Below are positions 40,009 through 51,518 of a DNA stretch of 64,000 nt, in pieces; the stretch's first letter is position 1, and each line of letters starts with the position of its first letter. The notes beneath the pieces are model-generated. The model was given only the letters and a program-made list of their open reading frames with translations, made no database searches and was not told the origin of the DNA. The stretch comes from Pampus argenteus (Eukaryota > Chordata > Actinopteri > Scombriformes > Stromateidae): the NCBI GenBank assembly GCA_036937835.1, contig CM072876.1:21034001-21098000 (forward strand), in the 5' to 3' direction. The position numbers were made by a program, and so were the translations under genes.

Positions 40009-42233
40009 TTAAGTTCCTCCACCCCACAGTTTTGACTTTTCAGAGTCCATAGCCTCTCTAAATGTTTTAGGTACACTGTAAGCCACTCTGTAGAAATAAT
40101 CTACGTTTTCACTTTCTTTATTATCACACTTAGCTCTACACTGGTACTCTTTTAGGTATTCTGGAGCCTTTCTCTGTCTTATAGGATACCTCCTTTCTCC
40201 CTGTCCTCTCTGAGTACTATCTGGCTTGGCTGGACCTGCCTCATCAGTCTTCTCAACACTGGACTCTTTGCTCTCCTTAGGCTTAGTTTGACTATCTTTT
40301 GTGTAGCATCTTCATAACTCTCAGTGTTGCCCCTCATGTCATACTCTGTCTGAGTTTGGCTATCTGCGCTACCTTTGGGGATAAATTTCACCAGCCTATG
40401 TTTAAAGACTTTTCCTGTCTCAAGATAATAGACATTATATGCTGGACTATATTTGTCATATCCCACAAATATCCCCTTTTTACACCTGGAATCCAGCTTC
40501 TTCTTATCCTGCTGATATATGTAGCATTCAGAACCAAATATCTGCATGTGCGATAGGTTAGGTGTTTTACCTGTAAAAACATGATAAGGTGTCTGCTCTA
40601 GACGTTTGCTGTAACACCTGTTGCGGATTTGAGCTGCTGTCTGTGCAGCATATATCCATAGTTACTCTGAGAGGTTACTCACCAAAAGCATGCATTGTGA
40701 CATCTCAAATAAGGTTCTCCAACCTCTTTCAGCAGTTCCGTTCTGATGGGGTGAGTAGGGTGCACTAGTTTCGTGTCTTATCCCATTACTCCCAAGTAAA
40801 CATTGGAACTCTTGCCCAGTGAACTCAGTCCCATTATCAGACCTTATGCATTTACGTCCCATATGGAGCTATGTCTGCTATGAATTTTTGTGTAGTTTTT
40901 GTTGCGTCACTTTTTGTTTTGATGAAGTAAGGAAAAATCATCCCACTGTAGTCATTGGTATATGCTATCAAATACCTGTATCCATCCTTATCTGCTAGTT
41001 CTATGTGACCGCATAGGTCTGTGTGCACTAGCTCTAGCACTGCTGTGGCTTTAGCATCTGCTAGTCTATTTCTGCTCTGTGTAAACTTGCCCTGCGTGCA
41101 TATTTCACAGTTCTGATTAGACTTGTCATGTTTCCCTTTTATGGACATCCCTTCAACCACATTCTTTAATTTTGCAACATCATCAAAATTACAGTGGCCA
41201 AGTATTTTATGCCAGGTTTGAATATCATGGCAACCATATACTTCATTGACATGTTCATCTTCTACTGTAGTAAGATAATACAGCCATACACGTACATTTT
41301 GAACTTAGTGCCATCCTTGTGGAGCAGCCAGCTATCCTCATCCTTAAAGTGGACCTCAGCTCCATCTACAGTTGCTGCTTTGACAGAAAAAATGTTTTGT
41401 GGAAACGATGGGATGTACAGTGCCAGCGTGAGCACAGTTCTCACTCGTCGTCCCTTGCTGTCCAGTAAGTAGACCTCTGCGTCACCAACCCGCTCACCTT
41501 GGCCCCGTCGGCAAGCTCGATCATGTGGTCCTTGGGTCTGAAGCTCTTGTCCGATGTCTTGAATTTTGTGGCATCATTGATCATGTGCATTGTGGTGCCG
41601 CAGTCGACCATGAGACCTTTCTTATGTCCACCTTGAGTAGACAGTCACTCACATTGAAGAAGCAGTAAGATGTAGCCTCTGCCACTCTCTCTTCATCAGC
41701 TTTCTTAACATGGTCACGGCCTTGTCCTTGGCCGCGTTCCCTTCTGCGCTGTGGTGTGTCCCACTTTAGTTCCTCTCTTCGCGCCTGGGAGTCGTCCGGG
41801 CATGTCCTGGCCATGTGTCCCTTTTTGCCGCATATGTAGCACTTGACATCAGCTAGGTTCACTCTCTTTCCTCTTCCCCTTCCATGAAAACGCGTTGCCC
41901 CACTAGTCTTCATCACATTATCTTCTTCTACATTCATGTCACTTTTCCCATATTTCTCTGTGCTTTCATAACTGCACAGTTTACTTTTAAACTCGGCAAA
42001 CGTTACAATGTCATTAGTCTGGGTGACATGCATGATGAACGGCTTGTATGAATCAGGTAGCCCTTTTACTACCATGGCTATTTGAAGCCAAGTCGGGGTC
42101 TGTCAAGATAGAGTTTTTCTCTTCACCGTCAAAAAACAACCTAAACCAGCTTTGGCCTGCGTTACTAGACCCAAAAACCTGTAAGATTAGACATTTCTCT
42201 CTTTGTCTAATTTCTCTCTCAGACGCTCATCTA
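40009..42233 (-). pseudogene. Copia gag, protease and integrase
   Basis: Gag begins at about 42194 (MSNLTGFGSSNAG) and has an internal deletion. Its knuckle CYICGKKGHMARTC lies near 41810-41850. Protease sequence follows but is damaged. The integrase GAG-type finger end (NCEICTQGKF) and core lie in 40852-41160 (LVHTDLCGHIELADKDGYRY, with Asp). In 40662-40862 are RSDNGTEFTGQEF (Asp) and YSPHQNGTAERGWRTL (Glu). The C-terminal Copia block (GSECYIYQQDKKKLD, GIFVGYDKYSPAY) is at 40179-40547. Frames change between the pieces. Confidence 0.87.
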
Positions 42234-43426
42234 CACTCACCGGCCACTTTATTAGGTACACCATGCTAGTAACAGGTTGGACCCCCTTTTGCCTTTAGAA
42301 CGGCCTCAATTCTTCGTGGCATAGATTCAACAAGGTGCTGGAAGCATTCCTCAGAAAGTTTGGTCCATATTGACATGATGGCATCACACAGTTGCCGCAG
42401 ATTTGTCGGCTGCACATCCATGATGCGAATCTCCCGTTCACCACATCCCAAAGATGCTCTATTGGATTGAGATCTGGTGACTGTGGAGGCCATTTGAGTA
42501 CAGTGAACTCATCGTCATGTTCAAGAAACCAGTCTGAGATGATTCCAGCTTTATGACATGGCGCATTATCCTGCTGAAAGTAGCCATCAGAAGTTGGGTA
42601 CATTGTGGTCATAAAGGGATGGACATGGTCAGCAACAATACTCAGGTAGGCTGTGGCATTGTAACGATGCTCAATTGGTACCAAGGGGCCCAAAGAGTGC
42701 CAAGAAAATATTCCCCACACCATTACAACACCACCACCAGACTGAACCGGTGATACAAGGCAGGATAGATGCATGCTTTCATGTTGTTGATGCCAAATTC
42801 TGACCCTACCATCCGAATGTCGCAGCAGAAATCGAGACTCATCAGACCAGGCAACGTTTTTCCAATCTTTTATTGTCCAATTTCGATGAGCTTGTGCAAA
42901 TTGTAGCCTCAGTTTCCTGTTCTTAGCTGAAAGGAGTGGCACCCGGTGTGGTCTTCTGCTGCTGTAGCCCATCTGCATCAAAGTTCGACGTACTGTGCGT
43001 TCAGAGATGCTCTTCTGCCTACCTTGGTTGTAACGGGTGGTTATTTGAGTCACTGTTGCCTTTCTATCAGCTCGAACCAGTCTGGCCATTCTCCTCTGAC
43101 CTCTGGCATCAACAAGGCATTTCCGCCCACAGAACTGCCGCTCACTGGATATTTTTTCTTTTTCGGACCATTCTCTGTAAACCTTAGAGATGGTTGTGCG
43201 TGAAAATCCCAGTAGATCAGCAGTTTCTGAAATACTCAGACCAGCCTTTCTGGCACTAACAACCATGCCACGTTCAAAGTCACTCAAATCACCTTTCTTC
43301 CCCATACTGATGCTTGGTTTGAACTGCAGGAGATTGTCTTGACCATGTCTACATGCCTAAATGCACTGAGTTGCCGCCATGTAATTGGCTGATTACAGGT
43401 GTACCTAATAAAGTGGCCGGTGAGTG
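42234..43426 (-). mobile_element. Tc1-like transposon
   Basis: Inverted repeats begin CACTCACCGGCCACTTTATT at 42234 and end at 43426 with the complement. TA dinucleotides flank it (42232-42233 and 43427-43428), the Tc1/mariner target duplication. The length, about 1.2 kb, is usual for the family. It is nearly full-length and only lightly damaged. Confidence 0.95.
42266..43305 (-). pseudogene. Tc1-like transposase, one frameshift
   Basis: Starts at 43305 (MGKKGDLSDFERGMVV). An N-terminal helix-turn-helix region (LSISETADLLGFSRTTISKV) is followed by DDE residues: AWSDESRF (first Asp), YFQQDNAPCHKA (second Asp) and SPDLNPIEHLWD (Glu), the DD34E spacing pattern. Near 42440 a one-base change moves the end to the frame 42266-42493 (IMDVQPTNLRQLCDAIMSIW). 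The catalytic core itself is intact. Confidence 0.93.
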
Positions 43427-43462
43427 TATATACGGGAGAAAAACGAATCGACCGCCATCACT

Positions 43463-43601
43463 TGTTTTGGTTCGGGAAAACACACCGACCGTTTATTCGC
43501 ACATGCTCATAACAGCATCCCGTGCACGCAGGCACATAACGTCACCATAATATTAAAGCTACATAACATGGCTTTGCCATTCACATTACATATGCTTAAC
43601 A
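43463..43601 (-). repeat. Probable 5' LTR of the Copia element
   Basis: 139 bases in minus sense beginning TGTTAAGC and ending CCAAAACA, with AATAAA inside. It lies just upstream of the Copia leader and gag. It is short, as in other animal Copia elements. There is no second LTR in the window to compare, so it is a positional call. Confidence 0.45.
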
Positions 43602-45327
43602 TATATCTTTAAAAAACACCTGCTTTCCAATCAAATATTTTAATGGGTGGCTTCAACTCTTTTTTCACCTCAGAGCAAGTTGTGATTTTTGGAATATCTC
43701 TCTGCAGTCCTCAAAGATTCAGGTTGGGACTATTCATCAGCTACCAGTTGTCATTGCTGAGAGACTAGAACTTAGTTTTTGTTGTATTGTATTTATTCAC
43801 TCAATTAAGTAATGCAACATCAGTTGCATTACCTTTGTTGGGGTTTTGAGTTTTGTCATTTGTATATTATAATGATATTTAAACACTGACATGTTGTCAT
43901 CTTTCAACTTGACTTTTTAGCAAACCTATCTTACCTATCTATTGGACTTTATTCACACTGGTACTAATGGATCAGTGAGCCGATCTTGTCCCCAGCTCTG
44001 TGGTATTATTTAAAGCAGATGGTGGATTTATCTGACTAAGACATGATATAGTGGTGTATTGTTAAGGCCACAGAGAAGGCTTAAGTTCTAATGCAAACAG
44101 AAATGAGATTGAGGAGCTGGATAGTGGATAAACTGGCCAAATGCATCTGTCTAACCTGGTGACCTGACCCCTGAGCTGAGAGGAGAAAACGAAATTGTAT
44201 GCCCTAAAGTGACCTCTGAATAATCCTAAACCTTTAAAGGCCTGGCCTTTCTACTGGAGTCCACTCCAGTTCTATCATGACTACCATCCCCTCCCGCCAT
44301 CACAGGACCTCTGTTCCAAAAGCAGGTCTCACTTTAATGTTGCGTGGCTGGAAAGAGATCCCTGCTGCCAGCCTGATACATGACTGCTTATGCAAAGTGG
44401 GAAGCTAGCTGTCTCACAGACCATCTGCAGACACCACAGTATTTTGCATATGGCTATTCTTAAGCATCTTCAGAGGATAGGCAAAGGGGATTTCAGTGTC
44501 TTGTTAATGGATAAAATTGAGATGGAAGTGTAATGCTATCTGCATAGAATTACGTGCAGGCCCAACACCCTCTGCAGCCTGGCCCCCCAGGGACTCTGAG
44601 AAGAGTGTTGCAGAAAATACCTACGTCTACAGGTGTTCTATTCAGTCCTAATGGAAAGCTTTATGTTCATATCATTCTTACAGTCAGCAAAAAATAAAGT
44701 AAAGATGTCCATTAAATTACATTTGCCCAATAATCATCATCAAAAGTGACACTGTAGGAACACCGAGCACTGCACACACTTCTAAATTGTACTAACAGGG
44801 CAGGGATTGTTATCAGGTAATATTAAACTTAGTGAATATTGTGACAATAATCTGACTCAGTGTGAGTAAGGAGAGCATCAGGTGAGCCAACTGTCAATCA
44901 CAGGTATCAATCAACGCCCTCACAGAAGACATCAAGGAGACCATAAGTTATAAGTTTTCAAATCTTATTAACAGAGCAATCATTTCTAAAATAACCACTT
45001 GCACACTTATTACAGGGGCTTTAGTAATTCAGACTTTGGGATTCAGTTGCAGCATTTAGCAGCCATTGGTGGCACTTAAAGCTACTTCAGCCTCAGGCCA
45101 TAGTAGTTGCTGCTTCATTTGTCCTGGTGTCACTTTTTTTTACAGTTATGACCAACAGCAGAGCATTCCTACTTTGTAAAAGAGAATTGACAAATAAGGC
45201 AGTCCACCTTTGCTCTAAAAGTTCAGGTCAGGAGTCTTCGTCTTTCTCTGCTGGTGGTGTTTCTGTTCATCTGTTGGTGGAGGTACAGTATGTTGCCTGA
45301 TTAGCAGTATGGCATTACTGTTGTTTA
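43602..45327. other. Non-repetitive stretch without recognised genes
   Basis: AT-rich sequence with no long reading frame, repeat family or RNA gene that I recognise. It may be ordinary intergenic DNA upstream of the candidate first exon at 46870. Confidence 0.4.
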
Positions 45328-45610
45328 CCATATTTTCCGGACTATAGAGCGCACCTAAATATAAACCACACCCACTAAAATTTGAATGAAATATATATTT
45401 TGTCACATATAAGCCGCACCGGACTATAAGCCGCTGATATCCAGGCTGAGAAAAAGGTTATTTAGACAGAAAGATTTTGTACTATAAGTGTTTCATATAC
45501 CTGAACTGATTGTTTCCGAACAGTGCCGCAATAAAAGTAGCAATAAACACAGCAATAAAAGTGCTGATAAATTGAACAGAAAAGTCGTTGATGGTTTTAT
45601 TCATCTTCCT
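45328..45610. repeat. Dispersed repeat with TATAAGCCGCACC units, probably a small DNA transposon
   Basis: The block CCGGACTATAGAGCGCACCT and the two copies of ATAAGCCGC near 45408-45434 match a repeat type I know from many vertebrate genomes. It lacks coding sequence and I cannot define both ends, so class and borders are uncertain. Confidence 0.5.
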
Positions 45611-45615
45611 CCTGT

Positions 45616-45616
<1 letters not shown>

Positions 45617-45649
<33 letters not shown>

Positions 45650-45650
45650 T
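45617..45650. repeat. (GACA)n microsatellite
   Basis: About eight copies of GACA in a row. Confidence 0.9.
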
Positions 45651-46869
45651 ATTAATAGGAAACATTTAAAGTGTCATCTATCAGTTGTATGTATTGTATT
45701 TTATGTATTATGTTGTTTTAGTTTTTTGCCTGCTTACAAGTGTTTTTTTGAACAGAGATAAGATGGCTTTGCTATGATGTAAACACCATTGTCCTTATTT
45801 TTCATTAATCTCAAAAAACACTGTAGTAATATTAAGTGTTATGTATGTGTATAAACACTTATGAAGAAAGATGATAGCACAATTAATTCAGTACTAAGAA
45901 CTAGTTTTAGTACCTCACAGTACAAATGGTTTATAATACAACTTATAGCATCATTAAATGTTAACAACTAATTTACTAATATTTCATAGATCAGAATATC
46001 AGAACAACGTTTGGGTTGTTGTGTTGTGAACAATCTATGTGGCTGATGTTTCTCCTTCCAGTATTGTATTTACTTTGTCTTTTAGTTCATTGAGTGGATC
46101 CCTCCAATGGACCAGGTGACCACTAACCTTATGGGAAACAGCTGCATTTATTAACTATTTATTAATATTTACAAATGTAGACTTGATGAATTTTACAGTT
46201 TATTTAGACTTCTCCTCTCCTCTCTCTCTGTGATCTAAGAAAGAAATGTTCACATGGAAACCCTGGATATTTTAACCTTCAATCTTAAATTGTGCACCTG
46301 TATTTTGTAATCTGCAAAAATTACTTCCCTGACAAAAGTACGTAGAGTAAAATAATGTAGTGACATTTGCATTGCATAAAAATGTGCATCTGCTTACAAT
46401 ATAATGTATCTTCTCTGATCCCATAATTAATAAATAGGAAAATTACTGAACATTTAATCATATCTCTGGCAAACCAAAATGTCTTCTTATTAATAGTTTT
46501 TTTAACTTCTCTATGAAGCATCACTAAATGATTTATTAGTCCTTAATGAGCAGTTATTCACTATCCCCCTAAAAACAGGTTCCCGTTTGGAGAGTGGTAC
46601 CTCCACCATGAATGCATCAATCCTTACTGAAACCATTGGTTACAACTTATGAACCCTTTTTAGAAGGTTTAAACTTGTGATATCGAATTTTAGACCCTAT
46701 TTTGAAATAATACATTTTTATCGTCAGGTATGTTCTCAGCATCATTATCATCACGATCTTAATTCAAGTGCTGCTGCTGCTATTAATGAGCTGAGTGTAA
46801 TATGAACCGCCCAGTGTTTGCATTTTACATGTGCCACTTGTCCATGAATGTCCAGTCCATCTGCCGTTT
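45651..46869. other. AT-rich stretch without recognised genes
   Basis: No coding or RNA gene is supported. It lies directly upstream of the CpG-rich candidate exon and could hold its promoter, but I see no certain element. Confidence 0.35.
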
Positions 46870-47342
46870 CTCTCTCTGCCGTCAACACAGGGAACATTCA
46901 GTGCACTGAGAGGACTACAGGCTGCAGGTATTTGTAGTCAGATCAAAACGCAGACAACAGCCCAGAGCTCGGAGAAAAAATCCTCGGGTGGGATATTATC
47001 TTCTCTTTACCATCGCATTTAAGCGCGTATCAGAATAGATACTCCGTGAAAGTCCATGCCTTTTCGTCCACATCCGGAGCTGATCGATGCTGGAAGCCAG
47101 AGAAGCGGTTTGCTCGCCTGCAGTGTGGTCAGACCGAGCTGTGACCGGCGGAGCGGTGCGCGCCTCGGTCGGTTTTAAAGAGCAAAGCAGAGAAGGGTGA
47201 CCAGACGAGGCACTTTACGGGAACGCAAGGCTGGAAATGGAAATTACAGAACGGTGTTGGAATGAAGTGAAAACTACTATGCCTTGATTATTCGCTACAT
47301 CTCCTGGACAGAGAGACGGTTAGAAAACGCCCGATACAAGAG
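46870..47342 (+). other. Candidate CpG-rich untranslated first exon of a host gene
   Basis: In contrast to its AT-rich surroundings, 47020-47260 is GC-rich and holds many CpG dinucleotides, as in vertebrate promoter and first-exon regions. The segment ends at AAGAG|GTAAGAAT, a near-perfect splice donor, at 47342/47343. The longest frame (46831-47022) is short and not conserved-looking, so this would be 5' untranslated. The start is uncertain. A run of about 7 kb with few recent LINE or LTR insertions follows, as in a first intron. The gene is unknown and would continue beyond the window. Confidence 0.45.
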
Positions 47343-48090
47343 GTAAGAATTCGCATTGAGCCACACGGATTCCTTTTAATAATCTGTGTTGCGGATGTCG
47401 ACGTGTAATTTATAGTTGCCTACTGTAAACTATACATTACAGCTTTCTGCTATAGCCCACTGCTATTTGCCTCTAGCCGAGTTGCAGATGTTGTCGATTT
47501 ATGTGATACTTTACTCTAAGTGTTAGTTGTTGTCAATGTATTTATGATTACGATGCTTCCATTGTCATGTTCAGGGCGCCTATATCACAGTGCCTCTATA
47601 TCACAGTGCCTCGTTTAGTTCAAATGGATTTGGGGATCCGTGCAGTGCTCATCAAATGGAGTGGACTATCGCTGGGAATTTAAATTATAACCCCCACCCA
47701 GGAACCCACGCAGCTGTTAATGTACTGTTGGATAAAAGATGCATATAGCCTGAGTGTTTTTATGTTTGCAGAGGCAGATAGCAGCACTGTGGGCTGCTAC
47801 AGTGCTACAGTACAATCCTAGTGGATTGTGAAAGCACATGATCATCAAATCAACTGATTAAAAGCCAGCAAAGGCAGGTGAAACTGCAGTAGCTGAAGAC
47901 AGTCTCCAGCTTGACCATGTTTTCAGCTTGGTTATTGAACAATGGGTGCATTCAGAATTAGATTCTCTTCTCTTGTCTTGTTGTGGCCCTGGGGATGAAA
48001 ACTCATGAATGTGTGTGTGGCCTTTGTGGAGACACGTCACAGTTCACGACCTTGACTTTTCACATGCTCCTTGATCAGACAGCCAAGGGT

Positions 48091-48136
<46 letters not shown>

Positions 48137-49859
48137 CTGTTTACAGGGCTGTGGTTTGCTTGGGATATAAAGGCAGGCAGCGTGGATTCAGGTGAAGTAG
48201 CATGCCAAGTGAGGGAACCTCTGGCCCTAATACCACTGTCTACTAAGAGATGACCTTTGCCTCATGGGGATTACAGCCATACCCTAATTGACTTACCATT
48301 AACCCTTTCAACACATATTTTGGTGTCATGCTAAAGGCAGCTCAGCCGAGCGCAGAGCACAACCAGATTGTTGGGGATGGGGAGGGGACATTACCTCGTT
48401 GTCCATTACTGACTTCCAAGGCCAGGTGTCACAGTGAAACTGCTATTCCCCCAGTAATCATATCATAAATTTGTCAGTGCTTGACTTACTTTACCGTACC
48501 GGTGCACCAAATGGGCAATGAGCAAGAATGTCTACTGTGAAGCATGAAATGTGTCATGAGGGAGCTAGGTTTGTCATATTCCAACATTGCAAAAAGTGTT
48601 GTGTCAGAATGAGAAACTGGTTTTCCTGCTAACTGATATCTATGCTATTCTTCCTGCTCATCACTGGGGATCTAGTAAATACGAGTCCCAGCTCACAGTT
48701 GTTTATCTACACTCTAATTCTATTTGGATGACACCATTATCACTTCTCCTGAGAGGAGATCTGTTGTGTTTGTGGGTTCTGTTTTGCTGCTGAATGTCCT
48801 GTAAGCAGAGTGGTGGCCAGGTTGGTCTTTGGGCTCTCAAATAATACCTTCTCTAAGCAGCGCCTGGGCCTCTCAGCGGATCTACTGGCTATAAATAATA
48901 GCACATATGTCACCATGCTCTTGGCTGACGTACGCTAAGCCTCATCCTGAGCTCCATTGGGACCAGCAGAGAGCTGCATCTGTCTTGACTGGGGCCAGAA
49001 CACACATACCTCATGCTCCATCGACATCATCCTCATTTTGTCTCTACTTATTTGTCATCTCTTATCATCATCTGTCTCTCTAGTCATTCTGTAAATCAGC
49101 GTCCATCTCTTCTCCTATGCAGCTTGTAAGGAGATGGAAGAGGAGCTTGTTGGTTATACACTATCTTGCTGTTTTTGCTGTAAGAGTCCAAGCACTGTGA
49201 GCTGCAGAAAATAGGAGCAGTGCCCTGTGATGGATCAAGTCAACACTCATTGAGTCATCAGCTGATAGAAGTGGCAGCAGGGTTCAAATGATAGTACAGC
49301 AGAGTCAGGTACACAGACGAATCATAGTTTGTAAGACCCATCACGATAATTACACTGTCAACTTATCGTAAAATAACATAATTATCAACGTTCTCATGTC
49401 CATATAATGCCTTAACATACAATATATGGATATATGGCTATCCTCTCTCAAACCTACTGAAAGCCGTCGCTATTACTGCCTGGCCACATCTGTGTTTACA
49501 TGTGATGTCACAAGTGGAAGCCATGTATAGACATGCGTGATTAACTTTGTGGCTCCTATTCCAATGTTTGAATATTCTTAAGAATTAAAAGTCCATTACT
49601 CTTTGAAAGGGTTTACTTGGCATAAAATGGTCTTAAAACAACACTAATATTGTTTATCGCGACTATTTTGGGTAAATATATCTAACAAAAGTAATTCTTG
49701 TTATAGGCCTAGCTGACCCCAAGTTTACCAGTGAGAAGATCAACAGTCTGTTTATTACTAAAAGAGTAATGTATAATGGATTTACTCACTGTTAATCCTG
49801 AAGTTATAAAATCAGTATGTCACACTCACTAATGGGTTGAGTGTCAACATCTCTCAAAG
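47343..49859 (+). other. Possible first intron; simple repeats only
   Basis: No gene or transposon that I can name. A short tandem duplication (CTATATCACAGTGCCT, 47580-47610) and a (GT)n-(G)n tract (48090-48136) are present. The glycine-rich frames across the G tract are not genes. Confidence 0.4.
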
Positions 49860-50495
49860 GATGTTTTAAAGCCCAAGCAACCAAATTATGCCAATTAATT
49901 GATCAGTTGCCAAGTATTAAATTACTATTACAAAGACAATTGAATAATTGTTTTGAGCCAATTTGAAAAATCTATTTTATTTTCTAGTTTCTTTAGTCCT
50001 CTATGGTAGTAAATTCGAATATTTTTGGGTGGTGAACTGCTGGTTTGGAAACAGTAGACATTTGAGGAGATCACCATGATACTTTAAACTACCTTCTGAC
50101 ATTTCGTAGACCAAACAATGAATTGATTAATCGAGAAGATACTCAACAGACTAATTGATTGTTAAAATAATCAGTAGTTGCAGTCCTAAAATCTAGAAAT
50201 ATAAAGTTTGCGTAACACTCATTTGAAACAGAAAACAAAGTGTTTAATAAAAGCTTAAATTAGTAGTAATAGTCAATTAACCTTTGATTGAACATTAATA
50301 AGCAACTATTTTGACACCAATACAATAATTTAGATCATTTATTTTATGCAACAGTGAGAAAACATGTATTGCTTCTGGCTTCTCAAATATAAATATTTTA
50401 TGGTCCTCTATGAAAATAAATGGGCATTCTCTGTTATTTTCTGACAGTGGGCAAAATGATTATTTGTGAAAATAATTGTTCGCTGCGACCCTGTT
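49860..50495. repeat. Old AT-rich dispersed repeat pair
   Basis: Two degraded copies (about 49870-50190 and 50300-50495) share the order: AATTGATTAATT start, a CTTCTCAAAT or TTTGAGCC block, TTTCTGACATTT/TTTTCTGACAGT, and an end reading AATAATCAGTAGTTGCAGTCC or AATAATTGTTCGCTGCGACCC. I know this arrangement as a common teleost interspersed repeat. More decayed pieces occur near 52080-52330 and 52980-53100. Confidence 0.5.
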
Positions 50496-50742
50496 TTTTA
50501 TGAATGTACTGTATCTGCAAAATACCTGACAGCATATTCCATTTGTTTTACTGCAATATATAAGAATATAGAACACTAATACAGGTCATGTTTACTTAGT
50601 TTTTTACAAACATTAATGTGATATGACTTTGACTTTCCAGTAATGGCCAATGACAAAAAGGAACAAATTGACAAGATATTCTGATTTAAAGACCCAACTG
50701 ATTACAGACAGCAGAGTCCTCGTCATAGGTACCTACTGTGGA

Positions 50743-51119
50743 GATAAGAAGAAGAAGAAGATATACTTTATTTTATCCCTCAATGGGGAAATTTACTTAT
50801 CACTCTATTTTTTTCATACATGCATTTATACACACACACATGCAATGGCACAGACATGCAGTACAGGCAGATGGCATATATACATGCAAAGTGGAGAGAG
50901 AGATGGTGGAGTGATGGGCAGCCCGCCAAGCCGGCGCCCAGTGAGCAGTTTTGGGGGGTCGGTGCCTTGCTCAAGGGCCCCTCGGCAGTGCCCAGGAGGT
51001 GAACTGGCACCTCTCCAGCTACCAGCCCACCTTCCATATTTTGGTCCATGTGGGACTTGAACCGCCACCCTCCGGTTTCTCAAGCCAAGTCCCTATGGAC
51101 TGAGCTACTGCCGCCCCCC
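50743..51119 (-). mobile_element. tRNA-headed SINE
   Basis: An inverted relative of 34212-34553. The (GAA)n tail is at the left, the pol III B-box-like GGACTTGAACC region near 51053, and the head ends ACTGAGCTACTGCCGCCCCC. The last 20 bases of the head are repeated directly next to it (51100-51119 and 51121-51140). Confidence 0.85.
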
Positions 51120-51139
51120 GCTGAGCTACTGCCGCCCCC

Positions 51140-51168
51140 CAGCAGCAACAATTGTATTGTTGCTGCTG
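51140..51168. repeat. Perfect 13-bp inverted repeat beside the SINE
   Basis: CAGCAGCAACAAT (51140-51152) and ATTGTTGCTGCTG (51156-51168) are exact complements with a 3-base loop, so the strand can fold into a tight hairpin. It directly follows the duplicated SINE head. Confidence 0.85.
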
Positions 51169-51465
51169 CTGTTTGCTTTGCTGTTTTATAACTTTGAGTA
51201 ATCTATTCTATCCACCTCAATCTTGTTTCTCAGGGCCTCGCTTAACTGTTATTGAAGTGTATAGTGGAAAGGGGCAGGACTTAGGAAGAGTCAATTAGTG
51301 GACTAATTGAATAAGAGGGGGCGTTGTCATGTTTCTGTCTAGTGGTGATGGTGAGGTTTGGTTTCTGGAGACAAACCTTTGTTGCTAGTGTGAGCAGTGT
51401 TGTGAGCAGGGCCTCTGTGGTGCCCTGAGCTCCAGTGTTGCTTTTGTTGTGTGATCTGACTAGTA

Positions 51466-51467
<2 letters not shown>

Positions 51468-51516
<49 letters not shown>
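51468..51516. repeat. (TG)n microsatellite
   Basis: About 24 uninterrupted TG units. Confidence 0.95.

Positions 51517-51518
<2 letters not shown>

Larger units (their letters stand above)
34764..43601 (-). mobile_element. Copia (Ty1-like) retrotransposon, split by Penelope and Tc1
   Basis: Domain order in minus sense is LTR (43463-43601), gag, zinc knuckle, protease, integrase, Copia-type RT. A Tc1 element (42234-43426) sits between the LTR and gag, and a Penelope-like element (35534-39995) sits at the integrase-RT boundary. The 3' part (RNase H and 3' LTR) is lost at the L2 junction near 34763. Copia elements are the scarcest LTR group in vertebrates, which makes the copy worth noting. Confidence 0.88.

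Noticed and set aside
48071..48253. Glycine-rich small proteins
   Set aside because: They come from translating a G tract and GT repeat.
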